DNA of 42,164 bases from JBPYFK01 sp051984675. GTDB taxonomy: Bacteria > Actinomycetota > Actinomycetes > Mycobacteriales > Pseudonocardiaceae. The notes under the pieces were generated by a model. That model saw only the letters and a program-made list of their open reading frames with translations. It ran no database searches and was not told the origin of the DNA. Position 1 is the first letter of the stretch. Each line of letters begins with the position of its first letter. Shown piece after piece: positions 27,333 through 36,555 of the stretch. The stretch lies in NCBI GenBank assembly GCA_051984675.1, contig JBPYFK010000165.1:1-42164 (forward strand), written 5' to 3'. A program made the position numbers and the translations under genes.

Positions 27333-28451
27333 ATGGCGGAAACGCCCGCCACGTCGGTCAGCGAGCTCAACAAGCAAGGTCGGACTCTGTTCACGGTGCC
27401 GGAGGCCATGACGGCCGTCGTGCTCACTCGGCACGGCGGCCCGGAGGCGCTGCAGGTCAGGACTGACTTCCCGACTCCGGCCATCGCTGATCACGAGGTA
27501 CTGGTTGCTGTCGCAGCGGCAGGCATGAACAACACCGACGTGTGGAGCCGCGACGGCAGTTACGGCACCGCCGATGACCCCCAGGCCGTGGGCGGGTGGC
27601 GAGGTGTGCCGCTGCGTTTCCCGCGAGTCCAAGGCGGCGACATCGCCGGAACTATCGTGGGCGTGGGGCGAGATGTCGAGGACTCGCGGCTCGGTCAACG
27701 GGTTCTGGTCGACAGCGCGCTGTATGACAGCCCAGGCCCGGACGCCAACGCGATCGGCTTGCTGGGAAGCGAACGCGACGGCGGGTTCGCCCAGTTCGTC
27801 GCCGTTGAGGCCCGGCGCGCCCACGATATGACGGCCAGTCCGCTGTCCAACCAGCAGCTTGCGGCGCTGCCCATCGCCTACGGAACCGCTGCGGGAATGC
27901 TGGAACGTGCCGGACTTGCCCGAGGTGAACGCATCCTGATCACCGGAGCTTCCGGCGGTGTCGGCCTTGCCCTCGTGCAACTCGCCGCCGCTCGGGGCTG
28001 TTTCGTCGTGGCGATCACCACGGAGGACAAGCGGGAACAGCTTCTCGCCGCGGGCGCCTCGCAAGTGCTACTCCGAGACTCTGTGCCGTCCCACAAGCTC
28101 GACACACCGGTCGATGTGGTGGCAGACGTGGTCGGCGGCAGCGGATTCCCCGACCTGATCAACGCCCTCACCGAAAGCGGACGACTGGTCACCGCAGGAG
28201 CCATCGCCGGTCCGCAGATCGAGATCGACATCCGCCGCCTCTACCTCCATAGCCGGCGACTCATCGGCTCGGCGATGTGGACCCCCACCCACTTCCAACA
28301 ACTCGTGAATCACGCACGGCAAGGCACGTTCACACCGGTCATCGCCGAAACGTTCCCACTCACCGAGATCGCCGCAGCTCAGCGAGAATTCCAGCAGAAG
28401 AAATTCGTCGGAAAGTTCGTACTCACCGTACCCAGCTCGACCGGAGAGTGA
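27333..28451 (+). CDS. MDR-family NADPH:quinone/alcohol oxidoreductase
   Basis: The 372-residue medium-chain dehydrogenase/reductase has the GroES-like domain first (VLTRHGGPEALQVRTDFPTP, about 25-44, then GMNNTDVWSRDG and GGDIAGTIVGVG). It ends with a Rossmann domain with ITGASGGVGLALVQLA (about 208-223), and the C-terminal FVGKFVLTVP. The zinc ligands of classical alcohol dehydrogenases are lacking, so it is the zinc-independent quinone-reductase type using NADPH. ATG 27333 is preferred to ATG 27318 because AGAGGCGAG precedes it. Its stop overlaps the GTG of the following NTF2-like gene by four bases (GTGA), which suggests the two once worked together. Confidence 0.88.
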   Translation: MAETPATSVSELNKQGRTLFTVPEAMTAVVLTRHGGPEALQVRTDFPTPAIADHEVLVAVAAAGMNNTDVWSRDGSYGTADDPQAVGGWRGVPLRFPRVQGGDIAGTIVGVGRDVEDSRLGQRVLVDSALYDSPGPDANAIGLLGSERDGGFAQFVAVEARRAHDMTASPLSNQQLAALPIAYGTAAGMLERAGLARGERILITGASGGVGLALVQLAAARGCFVVAITTEDKREQLLAAGASQVLLRDSVPSHKLDTPVDVVADVVGGSGFPDLINALTESGRLVTAGAIAGPQIEIDIRRLYLHSRRLIGSAMWTPTHFQQLVNHARQGTFTPVIAETFPLTEIAAAQREFQQKKFVGKFVLTVPSSTGE

Positions 28452-28881
28452 AGGACACTGCCGTGGAGCAACGTTTCGACTGGAAGGCGCAGACGCCATC
28501 GCAGGCTGTTTCAGTCCGCACGCGGTCCACTACTTTCAGGGCGTCTCCGGTGCACCCGTGGCCGGATCGCACGCGATCGCCCAACGGCTTACCGATGTGA
28601 TCTCGCGCGTGGGCAGCGTGTGGACCGTCGATTCCATCGTGGTCGACCGGGACCGACCGCTCGCTGTGGTCGAGTGGACGAACTTCAAGACGCTGGCTCA
28701 AGGCTACATGCGCGGCGACGAATGGATCCGCTTCGATGCAGACAGCGGGCTGATCGACGAGATCCGCCCCTACTATGCAGCCTCGCCAGATCCCTCCTCG
28801 GAAGTAAACGAATTGGGAGGATTCGACTACCAGCAACGCGGATACCCGCTGGCACCGCCATTCTCGCGAAACCTCGACTAG
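28448..28881 (+). pseudogene. NTF2/SnoaL-like protein gene, frameshifted
   Basis: The start GTG 28448 is coupled to the upstream stop and reads VKDTAVEQRFDWKA in frame 2. The rest of the homologous protein is in frame 1: it continues EGADAIAGCFSPHAVHYFQG from about 28483 and then runs intact to 28881 through SHAIAQRLTDVISRVG, VEWTNFKTLAQGYMRGDEW and EIRPYYAASPDPSSEVNELG. Relatives I recall have about 12-15 more residues at the junction, so a short out-of-frame deletion near 28480 best explains it. The remaining 130 residues form a complete SnoaL-like barrel except the first helix. An internal GTG at 28558 could allow a shortened product. Confidence 0.65.
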
Positions 28882-28901
28882 TACTCCGGCAGTCGTTCGC
28901 G

Positions 28902-29138
28902 ATGTTCCTTGCTCGCGTCATCGCTGCCGCTGGTGGTGAGCTCTCACCTGTCGTGTTGATGTCGTCGTCGCCAGCGGAAACACCGCAGCACAGTGTGGAA
29001 CTTGCGGAGTTGGTCGCGGCGAGAGACTTCAGCGGCATAGCCGGGCTCCTGCGCGCCCACCGCCACTCCTTCCGTGTAACGGAAGTATCTTGCATCAAAC
29101 GGAAGCGTTTAGGCATATCGTCAGGTCAGATGGTTTAA
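28902..29138 (+). CDS. Doubtful ORF, possible regulator tail
   Basis: A 78-residue frame from ATG 28902 has no good ribosome binding site. Its middle (ELAELVAARDFSGIAGLLRA) vaguely recalls the C-terminal helix of GntR/FCD regulators, and its end is unstructured. Codon third positions are less GC-rich than in the neighbouring genes. It may be a gene remnant. The following 190 bases up to the LuxR gene hold nothing recognisable. Confidence 0.2.
   Translation: MFLARVIAAAGGELSPVVLMSSSPAETPQHSVELAELVAARDFSGIAGLLRAHRHSFRVTEVSCIKRKRLGISSGQMV
29069..29085. repeat. Short perfect palindrome with an extra half-site
   Basis: CTTCCGTGTAACGGAAG has 7-bp arms and a 3-base centre; another copy of ACGGAAG follows about 20 bases later (around 29099-29105). 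It could be an operator for an unidentified gene or a small hairpin. It falls in a gene-poor interval and inside the doubtful ORF at 28902-29138. Confidence 0.4.
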
Positions 29139-29331
29139 TGCAAAGCCGCCACGGGACACGCCGTTCCGCACGTATTTAGGCCAGACGCCTGAAACTGCTT
29201 GCAGCAGACGCAATTCCGCGTGGAGTGTCCATAGCGGACGTGGGCGCGGAGTCGCGGTGCCGGCCAGGAATGTGCACACGATGGCACCGGCGGTCGGTGG
29301 GCATGGCTGATCACTGGCGGTGTGCTCTGGG

Positions 29332-30213
29332 TCAGGGCAGCAGGCCGGCACGGCGGGCGGCGATGACGGCTTGTTGGCGGCCGTGGACGCCGAGTTTGCG
29401 GGTCGCGTTGCGTAGGTATGCCTTGACGGTTTCGGGGTGCAGGGAGAGTTGGTGTGCGGTTTCGTTGTTGCTGCGTCCCAGTGCGATGTGGGCGAGTACG
29501 TCCAGTTCGCGGGCGGACAACAATGTTGGTGTGTTGGTGTGCTTGTGTGGCGTCGGGCGGGATGAGCCAAGGTTTGCGAATCGGTCGCAGGCGCGGCGTA
29601 GCCTGTCGCGCAGCGCGGTGTTGGGTAGTTCTTGGGCGATGCTGCGCAGCTCGGTGTGTAGGTCTCGCAGCTCTTCCCTGCGGGGGGCGTCGGCCGGGGC
29701 GGGTAGCTGGACGTTCATGGTGTTTTCCAGCTGTCGCAGGCGTTTGTCGACTTCGTCTCGGATGGTGAGTTCGTTGGTCAGCCGGCGGGCGCCGTCGATA
29801 AGGGCGTCCGTGACACGGTCCCCGAGAGGGAACGCCGACCTTGCGGCCGTATACAGGACACCGCGCACCGTCCCGCGCACGGTGACTGGAGCAGCGGCGA
29901 TGGCGCGGATACCTTCGCCGAGAGCGGGGTCGTCGTAGTCGTGGGTGATGGTCTTGGACACGCCGTAGTCGTTGACGGTGTGGGGCCGTCGATGCGCGAC
30001 CACGTAGCCACCCATGCCCTTGCCTGGCAGCACCTCCAGCCCCTGCATTCCGTCGGTGTGGGTGCCGAGGAACTCGGAGAGCAGCAGGGCGCCGTTGGCG
30101 AACGAACCACCGAATACGATCGGGAGTCCCGTGCGCCGCTGGATGAGGTGCAGGACGTGGCGATAGGCATCCGCGTCATCAGGACGTCTCAGGGGATCGA
30201 GGGGTGGTGGCAT
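29332..30213 (-). CDS. GAF-domain LuxR-type transcriptional regulator
   Basis: The 293-residue protein has an N-terminal GAF-like sensory domain (about 20-150, with GLPIVFGGSFANGALLLSEF and VRGTVRGVLYTAARSAFPLG). A coiled helical linker (about 150-215) follows, then a LuxR HTH at the C-terminus (LSARELDVLAHIALGRSNNE, then LSLHPETVKAYLRNATRKLG). ATG 30213 is chosen for the GGGAGG six bases upstream; an earlier in-frame ATG at 30303 sits right behind the upstream stop but has no binding site. The gene follows the acyl-CoA synthetase in the same direction. I infer it senses a small molecule and controls one or both acyl-CoA synthetase operons. Confidence 0.85.
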   Translation of the reverse strand: MPPPLDPLRRPDDADAYRHVLHLIQRRTGLPIVFGGSFANGALLLSEFLGTHTDGMQGLEVLPGKGMGGYVVAHRRPHTVNDYGVSKTITHDYDDPALGEGIRAIAAAPVTVRGTVRGVLYTAARSAFPLGDRVTDALIDGARRLTNELTIRDEVDKRLRQLENTMNVQLPAPADAPRREELRDLHTELRSIAQELPNTALRDRLRRACDRFANLGSSRPTPHKHTNTPTLLSARELDVLAHIALGRSNNETAHQLSLHPETVKAYLRNATRKLGVHGRQQAVIAARRAGLLP

Positions 30214-30305
30214 CGCTGTCCTCCCGTTGGTCGGAGATACGCGGGACCAGTGGCAACCGGCGTACGCCATCGACGCTGCGGCGTCGGTCTGGGCGTTGCT
30301 CATGG

Positions 30306-31958
30306 TCAGGCGTGTTTGGCGGCGGTGTCGCCGAGGCCGAGTAGGTCGACGGACTTCTGCCGCATCTCGACTTTACGGATCTTGCCTGTGACCGTCATCG
30401 GGAACTCGGTGACGATGTGTACGTACCTCGGGACCTTGTAGTGCGCGAGCTTGCCCGTGCAGAACTCGCGAAGCGACTCAGCGGTCAGCTCCTCGGCGCC
30501 CTCCCGTAGCCGCACCCAGGCCATGAGTTCCTCGCCGTAGCGTTCGTCGGGAACGCCGATGACCTGGGCGTCGATGATGTCGGGATGGGTGTAGAGGAAC
30601 TCTTCGATCTCGCGGGGGTAGATGTTCTCGCCACCGCGGATGACCATGTCCTTGATCCGGCCGGTGATGTTGACGTAGCCGTCGGAGTCCATGACCGCGA
30701 GGTCGCCGGTGTGCATCCAGCGGGCCGCGTCGATGACCTCGGCGGTCTTGTCGGGCTGCTGCCAGTAGCCGAGCATCACCGAGTAGCCGCGGGTGCAGAA
30801 CTCGCCGGGTTCACCGCGCGGCACGGTCAGCCCGGTGGTCGGATCGACGATCTTGATCTCCAAGTGCGGCATGACCCGTCCGACGGTGGACACGCGGCGC
30901 TCGATCGAGTCGTCGGCGCGGGTTTGCGTGGACACCGGGGAGGTTTCCGTCATGCCGTAGCAGATGGCCACTTCCGACATGTGCATTCGCTCGATGACCT
31001 GTTTCATGACTTCCACCGGGCAGGGTGATCCGGCCATGATCCCGGTGCGCAGGCTGGACAGGTCGAAGTCGTGGAAGTCGGGCAGCGCCAGCTCGGCGAT
31101 GAACATGGTCGGCACTCCGTACAGCGACGTGCAGCTCTCGGCGGCCACCGCCCGCAGCGTGGCGGCCGGTTCGAACGACGGCCCTGGGATCACCATGGCG
31201 GCACCGTGGCTGGTGGCGGCGAGGTTGCCCATCACCATTCCGAAGCAGTGGTAGAAGGGCACGGGGATGCAGATCCGGTCCCGTTGGGTGTACCCGCACA
31301 GCTCGCCGACGAAGTACCCGTTGTTGAGGATGTTGTGGTGCGACAGCGTCGCGCCCTTCGGGAAGCCGGTGGTACCTGAGGTGTACTGGATGTTGATCGG
31401 GTCGTCGGCAGACAGCGTGCGGCCCACTTCCGCCAGCTTCGAGGGGTCGGCTGAGCGGCCCGATTCCAGCAGCCGCTGCCAGGCTGTGTCCTCGATGAGC
31501 AGCACGTCTGCCAGCTCCGAGCAGCGGGGCCGCACCTCGTCGATCATCGCCGCATAGTCGGAGTTCTTATGGGCCCGAGCAGCCACCAGGGTCCTGATGC
31601 CCGCCTGATTGAGCACGTACTCCAGCTCGTGCACCCGGTAGGCCGGGTTGATGTTGACGCAGATCGCGCCAAGCTTCGCGGTGGCGTACTGCACGAGGGT
31701 CCACTCCGGGCAGTTCGGTGACCAGATGCCCACCCGGTCGCCTTTGCTGACGCCGAGCTTGCGCAACCCGAGCGCCACCGCGTCGACGTCCGCGACGAAC
31801 TCCCGGTAGGTCCACCGGCGACCGCTGGCGAGGTCCACCAACGCGTCACGGTCGCCGAAGGCACTGGCGGTGCGGTCGAGGTTGTCCCCGATGGTGTCGC
31901 CGAGCAGCGGGACGTCGCAGGTCCCGGAGGCGTAACTGGGCACGGGCGCTGGGGACAC
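30306..31958 (-). CDS. Acyl-CoA synthetase (AMP-forming, FadD-like)
   Basis: The 550-residue ANL-superfamily enzyme activates a carboxylic acid with ATP and CoA through an acyl-adenylate. The P-loop motif YTSGTTGFPKGATLSHHN is near residues 195-212, the YGMTETSP motif near 339-346, and the hinge and C-terminal motifs WMHTGDLAVMDSDGYVNITG and MTVTGKIRKVEM are intact, including the catalytic lysine in TGKIRK. It resembles medium/long-chain fatty-acid ligases. GTG 31958 has GGGAGG just upstream. It is divergent from a second, different acyl-CoA synthetase and followed by the GAF-LuxR gene. Substrate unknown. Confidence 0.9.
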   Translation of the reverse strand: MSPAPVPSYASGTCDVPLLGDTIGDNLDRTASAFGDRDALVDLASGRRWTYREFVADVDAVALGLRKLGVSKGDRVGIWSPNCPEWTLVQYATAKLGAICVNINPAYRVHELEYVLNQAGIRTLVAARAHKNSDYAAMIDEVRPRCSELADVLLIEDTAWQRLLESGRSADPSKLAEVGRTLSADDPINIQYTSGTTGFPKGATLSHHNILNNGYFVGELCGYTQRDRICIPVPFYHCFGMVMGNLAATSHGAAMVIPGPSFEPAATLRAVAAESCTSLYGVPTMFIAELALPDFHDFDLSSLRTGIMAGSPCPVEVMKQVIERMHMSEVAICYGMTETSPVSTQTRADDSIERRVSTVGRVMPHLEIKIVDPTTGLTVPRGEPGEFCTRGYSVMLGYWQQPDKTAEVIDAARWMHTGDLAVMDSDGYVNITGRIKDMVIRGGENIYPREIEEFLYTHPDIIDAQVIGVPDERYGEELMAWVRLREGAEELTAESLREFCTGKLAHYKVPRYVHIVTEFPMTVTGKIRKVEMRQKSVDLLGLGDTAAKHA

Positions 31959-32146
31959 GATGCCTCCCTGACATTCCGTACAAGTGCGACCGTCAGCGAA
32001 CGATCTGCTGTGGACATAGGGAACCGCGTGAGATCGCGAGTGCGCTACCCCAGTCCGGGGGTAGCGGGCCGGGTGGTGTGACGCTCACCATACGGCACGT
32101 CTGTCGCAGAAGGCAGCCGATTGATCGCAGAGCGTGAGGAGTTGGC

Positions 32147-33964
32147 GTGGTTGTTGAGGAACCGAAGCTGACGCGGACGGTGCCAACTCCCGGGGACGAC
32201 CGTGGACACGACGCGGAAGGCCATGCTGTGGCGAGGTCTACGCCCGACTCGTCGAGCGCCCGCTTCCGTGCGGCGCGGGAGTTCCTGCTGGCTCACCGGG
32301 AGGACTACACCGCGGCTGCCGAGGGGTTCCGTTGGCCGGAGTTGGACGAGTTCAACTGGGCGTTGGACTGGTTCGACGCGCTCGGCGCCGCACCCGAGTC
32401 CGCCGACCGGCTGGCGTTGTGGCTGGTTGAAGAAGGCGGTACGGAAGCGCACTACACCTTCGCCGAACTCTCACAACGTTCCAATCAAGTGGCGAGCTGG
32501 CTGGCCGCTCAGGGGGTGCGCCGCGGCGACCGGGTGATCCTGATGCTCGGCAACCAGGTGGAGTTGTGGGAGACGATCCTGGCGACGATGAAGCTGGGGG
32601 CGGTGGTCATCCCGGCGTCGACGATGCTGACCGCCGCCGACCTCGCCGACCGGGTGCGGCGGGGCAACGCCCGCCATGTGGTCGTCCGGGATGAGCATGC
32701 GGCGAAGTTCGCCGCCGTGCCCGGCGACTACACCCGCATCGCGGTTGGGACGCCGGTTGCGGGCTGGCTGCGCTTCGCCGACGCCTACAGCGCAGCCCCG
32801 GACTTCCGGCCCGACGGGGTTACCCGCGCGTTCGACACGTTGCTGCTGTACTTCACCTCAGGCACCACGGCGCAGCCCAAGTTGGTCGAGCACACGCACG
32901 CGACGTACCCGGTCGGGCACCTGTCCACAATGTACTGGATCGGGCTGGAGCCCGGCGACGTGCACTTGAACATCTCCTCTCCCGGCTGGGCCAAGCACGC
33001 CTGGAGCAACGTGTTCGCCCCCTGGAACGCCGGGGCCACGGTGTTCATTTACAACTACACCCGGTTCGACGCAGCCGCGCTGCTTGGCCACATCGACCGG
33101 TGCGGGGTGACCAGCTTCTGCGCCCCGCCGACGGTGTGGCGGATGCTCATCCAGGCCGACCTGTCGACGTTGCAGAAGCCGCCGGCGAAGGTGGTCGGGG
33201 CGGGGGAGCCGCTCAACCCGGAGATCATCGACCGAGTGCGTCGTGCGTGGGGGGTGACCGTCCGCGACGGGTTCGGGCAGACCGAGACCACGGTGCAGAT
33301 CGCCAACACGCCCGGACAACAGGTCAAGCCGGGGTCGATGGGGCGGCCGCTGCCCGGTTTCACGGTCGCACTGCTGGATCCGGCCACCGGCGAGCCTGGC
33401 GACGAGGGCGAGATCTGCCTCGATCTGGCCGCGCGTCCGCTCGGGTTGATGGTGGGTTACCGCGATGATGAGGCCCGCACCGCCGAGGTGATGCGCGAGG
33501 GCTACTACCACACCGGCGACGTTGGCAGCCGTGACGCCGATGGCTACATCACCTACGTCGGTCGCGCCGACGACGTGTTCAAGGCCAGCGACTACCGGAT
33601 CAGCCCGTTCGAGTTGGAGAGCGTGCTGCTGCAGCATGGCGCGGTCGCGGAGGCCGCGGTGGTGCCCTCCCCGGATCCGGTCCGGCTGGCGGTGCCGAAG
33701 GCGTACGTCACGCTGACCGGCGGGCACGGACCGGACCGCGACACGGCCCGCTCGATCCTGCGGTTCGCGCGGGAGAATCTTGCGCCGTATCAGCGCATCC
33801 GCCGGCTGGAGTTCGCCGAGCTGCCCAAGACGATCTCCGGCAAGATCCGCCGGGTCGAGCTGCGTGACAGGGAACGGCAGCGCCATCCCGACAGCGGCAA
33901 GGCCACGGCGCCGCAGGCCAGCGAGTATGCCGACACGGACTTCCCCGAATTCCGTACCCAGTAG
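32147..33964 (+). CDS. Acyl-CoA synthetase (AMP-forming, medium-chain/acetate-like)
   Basis: The 605-residue AMP-dependent ligase differs from its divergent neighbour: it has the acetyl-CoA-synthetase/MACS-like order, with FNWALDWFDALG at about 66-77, the P-loop YFTSGTTAQPKLVEHTH near 235-251, DGFGQTETT near 371-379, YYHTGDVGSRDADGYITYVG near 452-471 and the C-terminal catalytic lysine in TISGKIRRVEL. GTG 32147 follows GTGAGGAG; homology starts about 40 residues in, so GTG 32228 is possible. The C-terminal tail is polar. It is the first gene of a plus-strand run leading into the molybdenum hydroxylase (49-base gap), so it may activate the acid made by that oxidation. Confidence 0.88.
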   Translation: MVVEEPKLTRTVPTPGDDRGHDAEGHAVARSTPDSSSARFRAAREFLLAHREDYTAAAEGFRWPELDEFNWALDWFDALGAAPESADRLALWLVEEGGTEAHYTFAELSQRSNQVASWLAAQGVRRGDRVILMLGNQVELWETILATMKLGAVVIPASTMLTAADLADRVRRGNARHVVVRDEHAAKFAAVPGDYTRIAVGTPVAGWLRFADAYSAAPDFRPDGVTRAFDTLLLYFTSGTTAQPKLVEHTHATYPVGHLSTMYWIGLEPGDVHLNISSPGWAKHAWSNVFAPWNAGATVFIYNYTRFDAAALLGHIDRCGVTSFCAPPTVWRMLIQADLSTLQKPPAKVVGAGEPLNPEIIDRVRRAWGVTVRDGFGQTETTVQIANTPGQQVKPGSMGRPLPGFTVALLDPATGEPGDEGEICLDLAARPLGLMVGYRDDEARTAEVMREGYYHTGDVGSRDADGYITYVGRADDVFKASDYRISPFELESVLLQHGAVAEAAVVPSPDPVRLAVPKAYVTLTGGHGPDRDTARSILRFARENLAPYQRIRRLEFAELPKTISGKIRRVELRDRERQRHPDSGKATAPQASEYADTDFPEFRTQ

Positions 33965-34012
33965 CCGCTCCGGGCCGCGGGTTGGCCTGGGTGAGTTGAA
34001 AGGACACGACGG

Positions 34013-36526
34013 ATGGGATTACGACAACGCAGGCAGCACGACACCACTGCCGCTGACCCAACCGATCCGGCTACCCGCTCGGCTGAGGGCGTGGCTCGCG
34101 TCGGGGGACATGTCGCCGGCCGGCGTCGCTTCCTGGGATATCTGCTCGCGGCTCCGACCCTGGTGGCGGCCGCGGAGCTCGCACCCCGAGCTCACGCCGC
34201 CACGGCCCCGCCGACAATCCCCCCAGTTGGCAACGGCCCAGTCGGCAACGGCCCGGTCGGCAATCCTTCCGCCGGAAACGGTCACGTCGCGATTCCGTCG
34301 AACGCGCAGGTGTGCGATACCTACGACCTCAGTGACGCGATCTGCGACGCGGCGCAGCCCACCTCCGATCTGATCAAGGTGGTGGTCAACCAAGATGGCA
34401 CAGCCTCGTTCGCGGTGCCGCGCGCCGAGACCGGGCAGGGGATGACCACGGCGATCGCGATGTTGATCGCCGAGGAGTTGGATATCCCGGTCGACAAGGT
34501 CCATGTCAGCCTGGCCGATGCCCGGCCGGAGCTGATGTTCGACCAGCTCACCGGCGGGTCGACCGCCGTCTCGTCACAGTACCGTCCGGTCCGGGTGGCC
34601 GCCGCGATCGCCAAGGGGGCGCTGCTGGACGCCGCAGCCGCCAACCTGGGGTATCCGGTGTCGAAGTTGACCAGCAGGGCGGGATTGATCACCGACCCGG
34701 TCGGCAACAGCGTGCCCTATGGGGCGCTGGCCGCCCAGGCCGCCAGCAGCAACGTGCGACCCGTGTCGGCTCAACTCAAGCCAACCTCGCAGTTCAAGAT
34801 CATCGGAAAGCCGCAGAGACGTATCGACGCTTACGACATCGTGACGGGCCGCAAGCAGTTCGCGAACGACCTCAACGTGCCGAACGCCAAGCCCACCATG
34901 GTGTGCCGCCCACCGACGATCAACGGCACCGTGAAGTCGGTCAACAACGCCGAGGCGGTACGCAAGATGCCCGGCATCACCGACGTGGTCCCGATCAGCA
35001 ACGGTGTGGCGGTGCGCGGTGAGGCGTTCGGGTACTGCATCGACGCGGTCAGGGCACTGGACGTGACCTGGAATCCGGGGCCGGTCGATGGCCAGTCCGA
35101 TGCCTCGATTCTGCGCGAGCTCCAGGCCGCCACCCCGCCGATGGCGATGCCCACGGTGCCCACGGCGAAGACGGTCGAGGGCGAGTTCACCTTCGCGTTC
35201 GCCAGCAACAGTCCGCTGGAACCTGGCACCGCGATCGCCGACGTCCGTCATGACCGGGCGGAGTTCTGGGCCGGTATGAAGAACCCGATCGTCGCGCAGA
35301 AGGACATCGCCGCGATGCTCGGGCTGCCGCTGAATGCGGTGACCGCACACGTCGCCCAGTCGGGCGGCTGTTTCGGTCGGAAGCTGTTCCACGACGCCGC
35401 CCGCGAGGCTTGCGAGGCCTCCCAGAAGATGGGCAAGCCAGTCAAGCTGATGTGGCATCGCACCGATGACTTCCGGCAGGGCCGGACGCACCCGATGTCC
35501 TACTCGCGCATCCGGGCAAGCTACGACGGCCGCAGCGTCCTGTCCTACGAGCAGCACCACACCAGTGTGCGGACCAGTTTCAGCCACGGCCTCGGCGACA
35601 TCGTCAGCTCGACGTCGACGCGCGCACCGCTGGGAGGCCTGACCGTCTCAGAGTCGATTTTCGAACTCACGACGTCGTCGCCGTACAACTTCGGGCCCAC
35701 CAAGCAGTTGCTCAACGAGACCCATCAGAGCCCCAACGACAACCAGTACCGCGGCGGGTTCAACACCGGCGCCATGCGCAACGTCTACTCGCCCAACGTG
35801 TGCTGTGCCCAGGAGCTGATCGTCGACCAACTGGCTAACCAGGCCGGCGAGGACCGTTATCAGTTCCGGCGGGCGTTCGTGAAAGACGACAAGTTCCGCA
35901 CGGTGCTGGACAAGGCCGCCGAGGTCGGGAACTGGGGGCGCCCGTTGCCGAAATATGTGGGCCAAGGCATCGGGATGCACCGCGAGTACAAGAACACCAC
36001 GGCGTGTTTCGTCGAACTCGATTGCCGCCCACAGACGGTCAACCGCAAGATTCCGCTGGGAGGGGGAGAGGCTTCCTACGCCGGCCCTCGGGTTCTGCGC
36101 GCCGTCTTCGTCACCATTCCTGGCAGCGGTGTGGTCAATCCGCTGGGTATGGAGGCGCAGCTGCAGGGCGGGTTCATGGACGGGCTGGCGATTACGCTGA
36201 CCTCGAGCCTGCACCTGAGCAACGGGTACTTCCTGGAAGGCAGCTGGGACAACTACTTCTACACCCGGGAATGGAACGCACCGCAGGACTTGCAGGTGAT
36301 CATCCTGCCTGGCGACCCCGCTGAGGAAGTTCCCGGCGGCGGCGAAGTCGCCGTCGCTGCCACGATGGCCGCGGTCGCATCCGCCTATGGCGCTGCTATG
36401 GGCGAGATCCCGACCTACTTCCCGATCAACCACAACCGCAAGGACCTGGGCTTCGAAGTCCACGCCACGCGACCTCCGATCCCGCAGTCGCCCACCGACG
36501 GCCTCAAGCACGCCTACGGTGCCTGA
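34013..36526 (+). CDS. Tat-exported molybdenum hydroxylase large subunit (IorB-like)
   Basis: The 837-residue protein is the molybdopterin-cytosine-dinucleotide subunit of a xanthine-dehydrogenase-superfamily oxidase, closest in layout to isoquinoline 1-oxidoreductase beta (IorB) type. A twin-arginine signal is at residues 37-42 (RRRFLG), followed by a hydrophobic segment and a cleavage-type AHA near 62. A VGNGP repeat linker follows at about 72-90. Conserved segments include ETGQGMTTAIAMLIAEELD, GGSTAVSSQYRPVR, QSGGCFGRKLFHDAA (about 450) and, near the C-terminus, PGGGEVAVAATMAAVASA, which carries the catalytic glutamate. AAAGGACA precedes the ATG. It would hydroxylate or oxidise an aldehyde or N-heterocycle outside the membrane. 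Confidence 0.9.
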   Translation: MGLRQRRQHDTTAADPTDPATRSAEGVARVGGHVAGRRRFLGYLLAAPTLVAAAELAPRAHAATAPPTIPPVGNGPVGNGPVGNPSAGNGHVAIPSNAQVCDTYDLSDAICDAAQPTSDLIKVVVNQDGTASFAVPRAETGQGMTTAIAMLIAEELDIPVDKVHVSLADARPELMFDQLTGGSTAVSSQYRPVRVAAAIAKGALLDAAAANLGYPVSKLTSRAGLITDPVGNSVPYGALAAQAASSNVRPVSAQLKPTSQFKIIGKPQRRIDAYDIVTGRKQFANDLNVPNAKPTMVCRPPTINGTVKSVNNAEAVRKMPGITDVVPISNGVAVRGEAFGYCIDAVRALDVTWNPGPVDGQSDASILRELQAATPPMAMPTVPTAKTVEGEFTFAFASNSPLEPGTAIADVRHDRAEFWAGMKNPIVAQKDIAAMLGLPLNAVTAHVAQSGGCFGRKLFHDAAREACEASQKMGKPVKLMWHRTDDFRQGRTHPMSYSRIRASYDGRSVLSYEQHHTSVRTSFSHGLGDIVSSTSTRAPLGGLTVSESIFELTTSSPYNFGPTKQLLNETHQSPNDNQYRGGFNTGAMRNVYSPNVCCAQELIVDQLANQAGEDRYQFRRAFVKDDKFRTVLDKAAEVGNWGRPLPKYVGQGIGMHREYKNTTACFVELDCRPQTVNRKIPLGGGEASYAGPRVLRAVFVTIPGSGVVNPLGMEAQLQGGFMDGLAITLTSSLHLSNGYFLEGSWDNYFYTREWNAPQDLQVIILPGDPAEEVPGGGEVAVAATMAAVASAYGAAMGEIPTYFPINHNRKDLGFEVHATRPPIPQSPTDGLKHAYGA

Positions 36527-36555
36527 GCCCGACTCGATCGGAAAGGAGCTTTCCC

